Shown piece after piece: positions 26,421 to 37,878 of a stretch of 64,000 nucleotides of DNA. Position 1 is the stretch's first letter; the number at the start of each line of letters is the position of its first letter. Both the position numbers and the translations under genes were made by a program. The notes under the pieces were generated by a model. That model saw only the letters and a program-made list of their open reading frames with translations. It did no database searches and was not told where the DNA came from. Source of the DNA: Siphonodentalium dalli. Its lineage: Eukaryota; Mollusca; Scaphopoda; Gadilida; Siphonodentaliidae. The stretch spans positions 3,747,566 through 3,811,565 of the forward strand of contig CP136069.1 in assembly GCA_032622095.1 (NCBI GenBank). The letters are read 5' to 3'.

Positions 26421-26448
26421 TAAAGTTATCTATCTATCTATCTCTCGT
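26421..26448 (+). repeat. LINE-like 3' tail with (TATC)n
   Basis: The sequence aataaag is followed by tatctatctatc directly after the last array unit. AATAAA plus a short tetranucleotide tail is typical of CR1/L2-like LINE 3' ends, so the 47-bp unit may derive from a LINE 3' untranslated region. Confidence 0.55.
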
Positions 26449-26632
26449 TTAACCCTTTTAGTGCCAGGGGCCGATCCCATCGGCCCTAATTTATGGTCTG
26501 TTTTTGGGTTAGGCCAATGCATTCTCTTATATATGCGAGGCGACCTATGGTCGACTCGCATATATAAGAGAATGCATTGGCACAGGGTATATGGGTCGAT
26601 ACAAAAATCGGATCTGGCACTCAAAGGGTTAA
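26449..26632. mobile_element. Family L element with nested family A hairpin
   Basis: The ends are TTAACCCTTTTAGTGCCAGG and ctggcactcaaagggttaa. It is a compact copy of the L element at 11561 with one A hairpin (26513-26587) and no long spacer. It sits directly behind the tail of the 47-bp array. Confidence 0.85.
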
Positions 26633-27445
26633 ACATATCGCTGTATCTTTCAAATAACTCGGATGTCGGGTGGTGATTGGTTTCAGATACAAATCGATAT
26701 ATTGGGATATGTTATATGATTCTGAACCACACTCCGACACGATCTGTCCACTTGGTGTATATAATGTGTAGTAGGTCCCCCTGGTGTGTATAATGAGTAT
26801 ATTAGGTCCCCGAAACAGTGGAAATTCGTCTTTATCGTTTGGCAGCCCCTTTTTCTAATGTGCCACATGCTTTCGGGAGCCAGCATATACCAATTACCTC
26901 CCTTATAAGTTATATAGATATCATCCCCGTATGTATGAGCCAGCATATACCAACCCCGCTGTATAACCCTCCCTTATAAGTTATATAGATATCATCCCCG
27001 TATGTATGATGTAACTTCATGGAAGTCAACCTGCATGGACTTACAAAGTCTATTCTACAATGAACACAAGAAGAAATCCACTTTGATCGTCTCGATTAAG
27101 TTAAACGCCCCATCTATCTAAGTTTGTCATAAAATATAAAGTATAATACGGTTAATGAAGCGTTTAAGTACTGTTGCACCGTTGTTTTGAAGCCACCGAA
27201 TCATGAAATTGGTCGCTGATTCGTCAGAACGATTGTGTCGTCTTATGCAGTATGTCGTAAGCATGGAATCCTGTTTAACGGAGCGGTAATCAAGCAGAAC
27301 TAATAATTGAACTTCACCTGTAATTCACCTGTATATAGATGTATCGCAGAGAAAGGAATCTTACTGCCAAAAGGTTTACGGAAATCATACACACTCAGGG
27401 TGAGTACACCAGTCAGAAATAATAACAGGTACATGTATATTTTTA
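26633..27445. other. No gene; short tandem duplication
   Basis: The phrases gccagcatataccaa and cccttataagttatatagat recur in order at about 26878-26940 and 26939-27008, a two-copy tandem duplication with a small internal difference. The rest shows no recognisable feature. Confidence 0.5.
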
Positions 27446-27799
27446 CCCTGTGCCAATGCATTCTCTTATATATGCGAGTCGACCATAGGTCGCCTCGCAT
27501 ATATAAGAGAATGCATTGGCCTAAAAAAAAATTATAATTTTTTCTTACAATTTTTAGGACATAAAATAAAAAAACATCCATTACCCTGCAGGGAGCCCCA
27601 CACATATATAGAAGCATATAGAAGAGTGTCGTCTGCTCATGTTTGTCTGGGGCTCTGTATGGGTGAAATTATAAAATTGTTAAAGAATACAAGAAAAATT
27701 ATTAAAATTGTAAAAAATTGATAGGCCACTGCATTCTCTTATATATGCGAGGCGACCTATGGTCTACTCGCATATATAAGAGAATGCATTGGCACAGGG
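27446..27799. mobile_element. Complete composite A-B-A' element
   Basis: This is the clearest full copy. It consists of an A hairpin, spacer with aggacataaaataaaaaaac, an inverted B hairpin (27588-27664), spacer with aagaatacaagaaaaatt, and a facing A hairpin ending ggcacaggg. The element lies between TA dinucleotides (ttttaccctg and cagggtattt), consistent with a TA target duplication. One arm of the second hairpin reads ccactgcattc instead of ccaatgcattc. Confidence 0.85.
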
Positions 27800-28635
27800 T
27801 ATTTACAAGAAAAGGCGTTTGTTCCGTTTTATGTTCCACTTCGATTTTGATCGTGTCCCCCTTCGATTCCGATTTTGAAATGATTTTGGAAGTTGAAAAG
27901 GTGGGAAAACTAGAATAAATGGCTGCGCAGGCGAGTTTCTTAACATGTGTTTTGGTCATTTTTGGGATGATATATGATTATAGCTCATGTCGAACTGTTA
28001 TTTCACTCTTATATTTGCGCTCAAGTGGCATTTCATCTCATTCGTGTGTTATTGCAATGTATAAATGTTGAGTGGATTTCTTGCGAACTAACTGACATAT
28101 CGTAATGGAATCTTCAGATTTATAATAATTGTGTACCTTTGGTTATACATGCGGCAAATCAGCACGTTCTTATAACCGCTTCCATGTGAAAAATGCAGGA
28201 CAATTTCACCCGAAAATGTCCCACTTCTTAGAAGATTTTTGTTTCCATGATCACTTCCTTCTTTGCTGTTCCACTTCTTTAATGATTAATCAAATGTCTG
28301 AGGGCTCAAAACGCATCGGATTCGGTTCCTATTCCCTCCTACTTCAACAAACCGTTATTTGATACACATTAAATTGATTAGAGAGAAAACGGAGCATATT
28401 GGACGGTACAAACTGGAAATCTTATATACACACATGTAACTTAAAATCATTCAAACCTATCCGTTTTCTGTCAGACAATCGACATTGCCCGTGGGAAATT
28501 GTCCCAAAGATAACTGTCGAAGGAACATCAACCAGTCATCCAATATACCGGATTCACGGGGTTCACCAGCCACTTGCGGAATAAGATAACGCATCTCTGT
28601 TATTAACGCCCCCGGTGTATACTGTTCTACAGATT
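27800..28635. other. No gene recognised
   Basis: Short open frames exist (for example 28129-28362), but none shows a family motif, splice context or codon pattern that I can support. Confidence 0.45.
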
Positions 28636-28855
28636 TTAGAAAGCTGTGGTCCGCTGGGCATTTTATAAATAGATAATGGGTTTTTCCCCGGTTATTTTGG
28701 GCGCATTAAAGTTGTACTGCGACCCCCAAGCCCGGTAAAAGCTGTAGTTGGAATTTCAATTTCGTTTATTTATTGTCGTTGATTTTGGTTTGTCATAAGC
28801 TATGCCAATTACAAATAGAAGAAATGAAAAATATAATTTGTAAAATGCGTATGTC
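28636..28855 (+). repeat. Dispersed repeat E (copy 1)
   Basis: The text from attaaagttgtactgcgacc through gccaattacaaatagaagaa matches about 41115-41270 with moderate divergence, and an inverted relative lies at 63181-63425. It contains no open frame of note. Confidence 0.7.
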
Positions 28856-29250
28856 AATTGATAGGTGTTGTCTGAGTGTAGTCTGAGACAGCCGAGTCAG
28901 CCACCGGTTCGTTAATTAGGTGCTGATCGGCGTGACAGTTTGCAGTAGGTCCCCCTATTTGTGGAGATATTTGCGAAAGTCCCCGAATTCGCGGAGGTCC
29001 CCTAAAATGGTCGAAATATGTTGATTTTAATGAGGGAACGGGTGCGTATATCTCAATTGATACGTATTTTAAAGAGGTTAGTCGGATACAGCCGAGTCCG
29101 CAACGGTTCGTTAATTGGTGCTGATCGGTGTGACAATTTGCAGTAGGTCCCTATTTGCGGACGTCCCCGAATTCGCGGAGTTCCCCTAAAATGGTCGAAA
29201 TATGTTGATTTTAATGAGTGTGCGTATATGTCAATTGATAAGCATTTTAA
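28855..29250 (+). repeat. Two-copy tandem duplication (~200 bp unit)
   Basis: Copies share agccgagtc, ggttcgttaatt, ggtgctgatcgg, tttgcagtaggtcccc and the end gtcgaaatatgttgatttta. Copy 2 (from about 29075) has lost about 20 bp. It is non-coding. Confidence 0.8.
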
Positions 29251-29284
29251 ACAAATAACGACACGATCATCATAATAGTGGTTT

Positions 29285-29330
29285 GTTCTATCAATCAAAT
29301 CATCATCTTCATCATCATCATCATAATACG
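29285..29330. repeat. (ATC)n microsatellite
   Basis: A run of tcatcatcatcat interrupted by tt precedes the LINE fragment on the opposite strand. It could be that LINE's 3' tail. Confidence 0.7.
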
Positions 29331-29479
29331 GAACAAGTCTTGCGATTTTTCGTCCAATAACATTATTTGCAATGTTTGTTTACAAATATATGTATCGTCA
29401 TTCGATATTTACTTGTGAGTCACTTGAACATATTACTAACTAATTTTTGTCGTCGAACTCGTATTTTATATAATAGAAG

Positions 29480-29876
29480 AATGAGTCTATGTATATTTTG
29501 AATTGATCGAGTGTTGGAGCCTCAACAGCGAAGCCTGGCAGAGAGTTCCAGCTATTTACCAGCTATTTACCACCCTCTGCGTGAAGAAATATTTTCCTAA
29601 ATCTGTGGCTTTTTTATTATGCCCTCTTGTTCTTCCTGATGATTGTCTTTCTAATAGGTCACAGGCATTGATATTGTAATGACCATTCAACAGTTTATAT
29701 ACCTCGATTAGATCTCCTCTAAATCTTCGATATTTTAAAGACATCAGATTGAGTCTTATCATTCGGTCTCGGTAGCATAGAGTTTTGATTTGACGAACTA
29801 GTTTCGTTGCTTTTCTTTGTATTTCTCTAAGACAATGCTTTGATATTTGTGATGTGGGCTCCATGCAGTCTGGGTG
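29480..29876 (-). mobile_element. 3' fragment of a CR1-like LINE
   Basis: The minus strand encodes the C-terminal end of a non-LTR retrotransposon protein. WSPHHKYQSIVLEK is read in one frame, then in a shifted frame QRKATKLVRQIKTLCYRDRM, YRRFRGDLIEVYKLLNGHY, SGRTRGHNKKATDLGKYFFT and QRVVNSW. The expected NSLPGFAVEAP follows after a small duplication (taaatagctgg, about 29548-29570) that breaks the frame. Only the portion behind the polymerase core remains, as expected of a 5'-truncated LINE copy. It has at least two frame breaks and is inactive. Confidence 0.85.
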
Positions 29877-29958
29877 AACGTCGACTCTATATTTGAAATC
29901 TAGAGTCTGGAGCTAATGTCGCCAAAACCATTTCTATTCAGCGAAGAGCTTCCCCAAA

Positions 29959-30303
29959 ATGACGTCACGGTTTTTAAAAAATACATCGATGATTGACAGG
30001 TGTCCCCACGTGTTATTTGTTGTGCTTCGCAATAGGCCCGTGTCGCGACATAAACTTACAGAAGATAATATTTGTCGTGTGTGCGACTATTCTTTTTCGG
30101 GAGATGAACTCGCTGCATCAACCGGAAAGCTGCATCCGAGAGCAAAAAATAAGGTCGTCATCAAAAATGATGCTTTAGAACTATTTAAAAGCATAAAATT
30201 AAGTCATTTCCTCGGTGTTTAACTTTCAGATGACTTTTTTACGACAAATAATTTGATTTGCAAACCATGTTACAATAAAGTAAATCAAATACACGGACAT
30301 GAG
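29959..30303 (+). pseudogene. Possible decayed exon with CxxC...CxxC zinc-binding pattern
   Basis: From the ATG at 29959 the frame reads 87 residues including NICRVCDYSF. It then meets one TAA (30220-30222) and continues in the same frame as LSDDFFTTNNLICKPCYNKV and NQIHGHE until gagtgagt, a good splice donor at about 30303. The paired CRVC and CKPC motifs about 55 residues apart look like a treble-clef or ZAD-like N-terminal zinc domain found in many transposon-derived and zinc-finger proteins. I do not recognise the exact family. The single stop suggests a pseudogene or an allele, and no partner exon was found nearby. Confidence 0.45.
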
Positions 30304-32049
30304 TGAGTTCTATTTATATTTATGGGAGGCCGAGTTGGTACCATGCGCAGGCCTATCTATCAGGTCTAGCACATCCTTCAAATTAATCCGAATCGTACCG
30401 AATATATAATTTCGAAGCCATTTTTTCTGTCTCTGTTGTATTTGCAAGCATCGCTTTCGATCGGAGAAATACCGACTCTGTTACATTTAGAGGTGACATT
30501 ATGGGAGTCTCCGCCCACTAACACTTGTTTATTAACCCATGCGGTTTCATTGGACGGAAAATAATTTACGCAATCAATCAGATTACGGAATCCCGAGGAC
30601 TTGGAAATGAGATAGCGATGTTATCCGCCAGACCTAATATTCAATGTTGTAATGAATATTTAGGTATGAGTTTACTCAGACTGGGCTCCATGCAGAGTTA
30701 CAGTATGCGATGATAGGTCTCACATGCTTATGTAGAGCGATTAGAAAGTGTCGATGTCCAAGTTCGTGAAAGTTCTATTGACTATGCCGATGATTTGAGA
30801 AGCTTTATTGTTTTAGGATATTGTAGAAAGACCAATCTGGCCGTGTCAAATTGAGCTATAGCGATGGGATATCTCGCAGGACAACACATTTCGGGTTTTC
30901 GTGGGGTGTGTATTCGCTGGATGTCTTATAGTTGCAGTATGTAACTATTATGACCGCGTTAATTGCGTTCGATGTTTAGGTATGAACAATGGCTGGGCCA
31001 TGCACACTTGAAGATTTTATGGCGGTTACACAATTTTTGATCCGCATTTAGAAGTTTTCTGGTTTGGTGAATGATAAACCTGCAGTAATAAGCCGTAGTT
31101 TTTTGTAATAATTTGAAGGATTAGTTGTTTTAACGGAATTCTGAGGCCAATGTAACCAATATATTTTCTATTATATTGGCCAATGTAACCAATATATTTT
31201 CTATTATAATTTATCTTTATGGATAATAATATGATCTTGAGGGCGTTACCATTTCTGACTATGCATGGTTTTCTTGTCACGTGTTACACTTCCCTTGTCG
31301 AATTTTGTATGTCGATACTGACGTCCATATAGCCTCGATTGTGTCATTTTGAATGGAGCCTTTTTACAGTGCACATCTTTCATCGGATGCCTTCACACCC
31401 AATCTCACGGTCCGGTAGAGCGCCCTTCCATTAGTAGACATTACACCATCTTCTTTGATCAGCAAGATATGTAAGATGCACTTCAGTAGCATGGAGATAT
31501 GATGTCTTTGACGACTCGTGCTTCGCGGGGCAGTACACGTAATAACATAGGTAATTATGAATTATGAATTAATATTACCCATAATAATTTGTGGAAATAA
31601 TACACTCTAAATTATGAATATTCAAAAGATATATAAGATGATGAGTGTCTATATCAGTGGGAATATTATGGAGAAAGTTTAATGATATATGGGCAATTTA
31701 CCCAATATTTGTTAGCATTTAGTCACTGTTAAATATCTAACATTTAGTCACTGTTAAATATCTAAATTACTCAAAATCACTAAAACGATCATTTCGAAAG
31801 GATTCCATGTAAAAACTTAATGAATTTCTGTCTTGGACGTAGAACATTTATAACCGATAAGAAGTGGAACGTGCTGGATTTATGGAGCTAAGAAGTGGAA
31901 CCCATGTGGTCCGGCGACACTGTACTCTCTATTGGCCATAAATATAACTCTATAAGAGCCATTTCCACTATTTTGTCGGTCACTGAAAAAAAATGTGAGA
32001 TTTGTTAGTGATCAGTGTCATTGACCACATTGTGATGGTTACAGTTATG
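30304..32049. other. No gene; scattered repeat fragments
   Basis: About 31085-31280 matches dispersed repeat E (aatttgaaggattagttgtt and gagggcgttaccatttctga), the same text that forms the 75-bp array near 62575. A two-copy direct repeat (aatgtaaccaatatattttc) lies at 31150-31208, and another (atttagtcactgttaaatat) at 31718-31765. No coding region is supported. Confidence 0.5.
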
Positions 32050-32278
32050 CCCTGTGCCAATGCATTCTCTTATATATGCGAGTCGACCATAGGTCGCCTC
32101 GCATATATAAGAGAATGCATTGGCCTAAAAAAAATCTTTTTTTAACACTTTTTACCATTTTTTCTCACATTCTTTAACAATTTTATAATTTTGAATGTGT
32201 TAAGCCAATGCATTCTCGTATATATGCGAGGCGACCTATGGTCGACTCGCATATATAAGAGAATGCATTGGCACAGGG
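32050..32278. mobile_element. Family A pair with remnant of a K left arm
   Basis: Two facing A hairpins around an AT-rich spacer. The text before the first hairpin (tgaccacattgtgatggtta) is the inner part of the K element arm, but neither K terminus is present, so this is a K remnant or an A pair that carried K sequence with it. Confidence 0.8.
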
Positions 32279-32589
32279 TAAAATAGATAGTCGTTGAGTA
32301 TTATAAAATCTCACTTCGCTAATTTATTGTCCAGATCACGTGTTTGTGTGCGGCTGCCTCCATCATGTCCAAAAATCGCTAAGAAGGCAGGGGGAGTCGG
32401 AAAAAATTTGCAGGCACGTATGCTGATTTTTGACTTTCGACCCTTGATGGGACCCACCCACCCCCACGTCCAAATTTGTTTCCGTTTTTGGCAGTTTTTT
32501 CCGACCATTTTTGAACCCACCCCCTTTTAACACTAAAACAGAGATTTGCGGGGGAAAATTCACTGTAAACAGCTGTATATGAATTTCTG

Positions 32590-32950
32590 TGCATACTATT
32601 AGTCATGGATGTTAACATTGACATGTAAATAGGAACAAGTCATTTTGGGGTCATTCGGTCAAAAATAACATGGCTGCCAGCAACCATCTTGGATTTCAAA
32701 ATTCAATCCATTAGCATGGGCTACAGGTTATACCGTTTGTCTAATCATCATGAAATTTGTCATTTATGTTAATATTGGCATATAGATGTGTTTTAAGCCA
32801 AACTCATTGCAAAAACAGTCAAAAAGACTTGCAGGAAAACTATTTTTGAGTTGCGGAAAAAAATATTTGTTGGTCCTATCGACCACCCACCACCCCCGGC
32901 ATACGTGACGGGAAAAACTTGTTTCCACCCCCCCCCCCCCGAAGAAGGTA
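32590..32950 (+). repeat. Dispersed repeat G (copy 1)
   Basis: It runs from ataggaacaagtcattttgg through aaccatcttggatttcaaaa to a C run at about 32928-32941. An inverted copy is at 38590-38895. Both contain a gcatacgtg-like site and the long C or G run, so the homopolymer is part of the repeat. Confidence 0.7.
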
Positions 32951-33029
32951 AACAAAAATCATCATCGGAGTGGAACAAAAAAATGGACAGGAATTATCTT
33001 CGGGGAACAGATGAGCAATAGAGAGTATG

Positions 33030-33480
33030 TACAACCATTTGAAAGAGGAAGCTCCAAAACTTTAATTATCAACTTATCCGGTGTAATAAACTGTGGACAT
33101 GTAACTTATCCGGTGTAATAAACTGTGGACATGTAACTTATCCGGTGTAATAAACTGTGGACATGTTGCTTTTGTTGAGTTGCCAACGCGTTTTGTTAAC
33201 TAGATTGCAATAAAAAGCAGTATTATTTTCAATGCAGGGGGAATAACCCATATATATTAAAGATAGAGTGGTTCCCCTTCCATTGAAAAAGTTTGAATTT
33301 TGTTGCATTTTGGGAGGCAACGGGGGAAAGTCATTCTATGATTTCATCAGTTTTCTATTTCTCTGTGAACATCTTCTGAGACACATATGTTTCAAATAGT
33401 GATGAATTATAGTATTTTAGTCATATGTTATGGCATAGATTGTTATTAAAACCGTATATCAACGCATTATAAAACGAGAG
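33030..33480 (-). mobile_element. Family D element, partial, with a local triplication
   Basis: The D interior is recognisable (catttgaaagaggaagctcc, gttgccaacgcgttttgtta). The phrase acttatccggtgtaataaac occurs three times in a row (about 33066-33165), an expansion unique to this copy. The terminal repeats are eroded. Confidence 0.7.
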
Positions 33481-33499
33481 GCCGATCACGATCGGCAGA

Positions 33500-34540
33500 T
33501 GTTTAACCCATACCTTGGCGATAGTGATCAGCTATTTTCAGCTTGGATGATAAAATCCATAAGCCATAACTCCACAATTAGAATTCTAACCGTATTTTGG
33601 GCTGAGAAACTCACATACCAAATTTACATACATCTCAATAAAACGAGATATACCACTGGCAGATGAAAGGCATTTCTGTTAAAGTATCAGGAATGTTGAG
33701 AAGGATTCATTTTTAACTACAAAAATCCATACAAGTGAAGGAGAAACATGGCAATATAAATAGGAGAATGATTACATGAAAAATATACACAGGCATAAAA
33801 TTGATGACCAGGGTTAACAATTTTAACTCTATAAAATTAGGGGACTGTACCACGTTATGTCACTTGAATATTTATTTGATATGCTAAACCAGAGAGCTAT
33901 GCCAGAGTTGATAAACACTGGGCCAACACTGTCCACACACTATGGAAATGCAATAAACAACAGACAGATATTAAAGTCTGCTTAAATTCTAAAAAACATC
34001 ATTACAAATCAAAAATAGACTATTCCAATTTATAGTTTTAGAACTGAATGGGACAGTCTATTGATTCATGAATGGGTTACATCTTACACTGATGGCTAAA
34101 AAATAACTCTAATTCCATAATACAGATTTAACTCTCGTCTCTCTCATAGCTAAACTGATATCACTGGTAATTAATTGTAGACTGCTATTGTTATCCTGTG
34201 AGCCTAACAATCTCAAATCTATTCAATTCTTAGTTGAAAAAGGGCCATAACTCTGGTATAAAATATCGGATCTAACCCATATTCAAACTCGATCTGTATT
34301 TTGAGTTGAGAAACTCACATACATACCTTTGGTTCCTATCAGATGAACAATGGTTGATCTATCGAAGCATGCATGAATTATATGTCAAAGGGCCATAACT
34401 CCTTTAAACAATATCGGATCAAACCGCCAATATGGACCTACTGCAAATTACAGTCATCTTCATTGGTTTTACGGTTTAGTTATTAGTTTTACATTCATCT
34501 CCATTGGTTTTACGGTTTTAGTTCATTATGGTTTTAGTTA
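33500..34540. repeat. Dispersed repeat with AGGGCCATAACTC phrase
   Basis: Diverged units carry aaaagggccataactc (34241), caaagggccataactcc (34387) and gagaaactcacatac (33605 and 34309). I associate this phrase with molluscan interspersed repeats, and no coding sequence is involved. From about 34455 short direct repeats with cattggttttacggttt lead up to the next element. Confidence 0.5.
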
Positions 34541-36150
34541 CCTTACTCGTATTTAAATTCGCGCAGTACTATTTTTCGCGCACCCGTCGGTGCTGCGCGA
34601 ACTTAAAACTGAGCGAAAAATAGTACGACTCGGAATTTGAAATATACCACAGGGAAAACAAGAGAGTTATCTCGATGTATTACATACATTACGAAAAGTT
34701 GGACATTTCATAGACAATTACGCCTATATATGTAGGCCTATGTTATATTCGGTCAACCTATATAAAAAATCAAAACCATCACCCAATGCCAAGCGACGTA
34801 CAAATCATGGTAACGTCGACAATGGTTGAAATGCTTGTAAGAAATGCACATATTCTAGATTGCATGGGCATGAAAGCACACCCCAACAAATTGACCACAT
34901 GGAGTGACAGCGTGACATCCAGTGAGTTAGCTATGTCACCACAACCGGCAACCAAATGTCACCACAACCGGCAACCAAATGTATGTCACCACAACCGGCA
35001 ACCAAATGTATGTCACCACAACCGGCAACCAAATGTATGTCACCACAACCGGCAACCAAATGTATGTCACCACAACCGGCAACCAAATGTATGTCACCAC
35101 AACCGGCAACCAAATGTATGTCACCACAACCGGCAACCAAATGTATGTCACCACAACCGGCAACCAAATGTATGTCACCACAACCGGCAACCAAATGTAT
35201 GTCACCACAACCGGCAACCAAATGTATGTCACCACAACCGGCAACCAAATGTATGTCACCACAACCGGCAACCAAATGTATGTCACCACAACCGGCAACC
35301 AAATGTATGTCACCACAACCGGCAACCAAATGTATGTCACCACAACCGGCAACCAAATGTATGTCACCACAACCGGCAACCAAATGTCACCACAACCGGC
35401 AACCAAATGTTAGCTATGTCACCACAACCGGCAACCAGTCAGTTAGCTATGTCACCACAACCGGCAACCAAATGTATGTCACCACAACCGGCAACCAAAT
35501 GTATGTCACCACAACCGGCAACCAAATGTATGTCACCACAACCGGCAACCAAATGTATGTCACCACAACCGGCAACCAAATGTATGTCACCACAACCGGC
35601 AACCAAATGTATGTCACCACAACCGGCAACCAAATGTCACCACAACCGGCAACCAAATGTTAGCTATGTCACCACAACCGGCAACCAGTCAGTTAGCTAT
35701 GTCACCACAACCGGCAACCAAATGTATGTCACCACAACCGGCAACCAAATGTATGTCACCACAACCGGCAACCAAATGTATGTCACCACAACCGGCAACC
35801 AAATGTTCATTCGCGGTTGTGCTTTTTTCTGTTTTCGAGTTCATTGCATTGATGGCCAGTCCATAACTACTTCAATATAAGAGTCATTACTTGGAGCGTA
35901 TAAACATCAATCATCACAACAAAATGACGAGGCAGTTATGTTTTACACGATATAAATCCATTGTGATCGTGTTTATTGTACATATGTATCTTCAGAAATG
36001 ACTGGGAACTGAAACTGTGATAAGATCCAAGACTTTCACGAAAATAGTTTTGTCAGTTTTGAATTCGCGCAGATAGGTGCGCGAATTTAAAGTGCGCGAA
36101 TTCAAAACTGAGCGAAAAATAGTACTGCGCGAATTTAAATACGAGTAAGG
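34541..36150. mobile_element. 1.6-kb element with ~40-bp terminal inverted repeats and an internal minisatellite
   Basis: The left end CCTTACTCGTATTTAAATTC and its continuation gcgcagtactatttttcgc are mirrored by gcgaaaaatagtactgcgc and GAATTTAAATACGAGTAAGG at the right end. TA flanks both edges (gttaCCTT and AAGGtatt), which would fit a TA target duplication. Each end also has a subterminal hairpin rich in gcgcgaa. No transposase is readable inside. Most of the interior is the 27-bp array. Confidence 0.75.
34933..35806 (+). repeat. Array of a 27-bp unit (~32 copies)
   Basis: The unit is TATGTCACCACAACCGGCAA followed by ccaaatg. Because 27 is a multiple of three, several frames on both strands stay open, giving apparent proteins of up to 364 codons (34786-35880) built of MSPQPATKC repeats. 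A variant block (ttagctatgtcaccac with ccagtcag) occurs at about 35410 and again at 35661, showing a higher-order copy step. I regard the open frames as by-products. Confidence 0.9.
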
Positions 36151-36796
36151 TATTAGTTTTAGTTAATTACGGTTTGAGTTATTAGTTTTACATTCATCTT
36201 CATTCGTTTTACTTCATCTTCATTGGTTTGACAATAAGGTCCATTAGTTTGAATCCGATAATCATTGATCGTGGGAAATCGTCTATTGGTTTGAAATATG
36301 TATATTGATTAAGAAAATATGGCTATTGAAACGGAATGTACGTTTATTGAATATGCGATAGCTGTACTAATTGTTTGTTATTATATATTAGTTGAACAAT
36401 AAATACTATTAAATTAAAATAGAACATTAATTCTGCATCGGTAAACATTGATTATGAATCTATATCTATTAAAACGGAATTCTCTCTTATTGAATCCAAG
36501 AACGACTATTGGTTTGAAAATGGAGACTATTGGTTTGAAATAGATTGCTATTAAAACGGGATAGACTTATATTGAATGTGCGATGCATGTAATTGTTTTC
36601 ACAAACCACCATTAGCTTTTATTTCATGTAATTTCCGACCGAATGGCCGCCCATAAGGGCATCCATCTTTTCTGAACTTTTCGTACGGTTCAATTTCAAA
36701 GGAAGATAATTGATACCTTGATTTAGATGACATGTTTTTGTAAAAGAAAAAAAATCAAGATTATGAGTATAACCCATTTTATGTTAGAATTAATCG
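36151..36796. other. No gene; degenerate short repeats
   Basis: Phrases such as attggtttgaaat and attaaaacgg recur at irregular spacing between 36230 and 36560. This is a degraded tandem repeat without coding content. Confidence 0.5.
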
Positions 36797-37619
36797 ATAG
36801 CCGATGTAAACAGTCGGCGATGTAGAAAGTCGGCGATGTAAACAGTCGGCGGTGTAAACATTCAGCGATATAAACAGTCAGCGATATAAACAGTAGGCGA
36901 TGTAAACAGTCAGCGATGTAAAAATTAAACAGTCAGCGATGTAAAAATTAAAGTCGGCGATGTAAACAGTCGGCGATGTAAACAGTCAGCGATATAAACA
37001 GTCAGCGATGTAAACAGTCGGCGATGTAAACAGTCGGCGATGTCGGCGACGTAAACAGTCGGCGATGTAAACAGTCGGCGATGAAAACAGTCCGCAATGT
37101 AAGCAGTGAGTGATTTAAACAGTCAGCTATGTAAACAGTCAGCGATATAAACAGTCAGCGATATAAACAGTCAGCGATGTAAACCGTCGGCGATGTAAAC
37201 AGTCAGCGATGTAAACAGTCAATGATTTAAACAGTCCGCGATGTAAACAGTCGGTGATGTAAACAGTCGGCGATGTAAACAGTCGGCGATGCAAACAGTC
37301 GGCGATGTAAACAGTCGGCGATGAAAACAGTCGGCGATGTAAACAGTCGGCGATGAAAACGGTCGGCGATGAAAACAGTCGGCGATGTAAATAGTCGGCG
37401 AAGAAAACAGTCAGCGATGTAAACAGTCGGCGATGTAAACAGTCGGTGATGTAAACAGTCGGCGATGTAAACAGTCGGCTATGTAAACAGTCGACGATGT
37501 AAACAGTCGGTGATGTAAACAGTCGGTGATGTAAACAGTCGGCGATGTAAACAGTCGGTGATGTAAACAGTCGGCGATGTAAACAGTCGGTGATGAAAAC
37601 AGTCGGCGATATAAACAGT
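36797..37619 (+). repeat. Array of a 16-bp unit (~50 copies)
   Basis: The unit is AGTCGGCGATGTAAAC, with variants agtcagcgatataaac and agtcggtgatgtaaac. It ends about 250 bp before the first coding exon of the CRAL-TRIO gene. Open frames within it reflect the repeat only. Confidence 0.9.
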
Positions 37620-37869
37620 CTCTTTCAGATCCCATGTTCTTATCCGTGTTATACACACATTGTTAACGTTAGGGGAACCCAGATGACCGGTGGCACACCA
37701 TTGACACATATGCACATAATTAAACTGAGTGGGGTATATTTCGTCCCACATAAGAACCCCCCGTGCGTAAGGATCGAATTTCGGCCGTACACTGGGACGT
37801 ATATTGTCCATATCTGTAATCGTATTCGTGATTTTGCGAAATGTCTCTAATTAACATTTTAATTTTCAG
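37620..37869 (+). other. Sequence upstream of the first coding exon, with a splice acceptor
   Basis: The tract ttaacattttaattttcag at 37851-37869 is a good pyrimidine-rich acceptor only nine bases before the start codon. This implies at least one upstream non-coding exon, which I could not place. Confidence 0.6.
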
Positions 37870-37878
37870 ACAGGCAAC

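Noticed and set aside
34786-35880. 364-residue MSPQPATKC-repeat protein
   Set aside because: A 27-bp unit keeps frames open on both strands; there is no splice or start context and no family resemblance.
37411-37811. Minus-strand frames with repeated FTSPTVYIADCL text
   Set aside because: They are the 16-bp array read in a 48-base cycle; no gene features.
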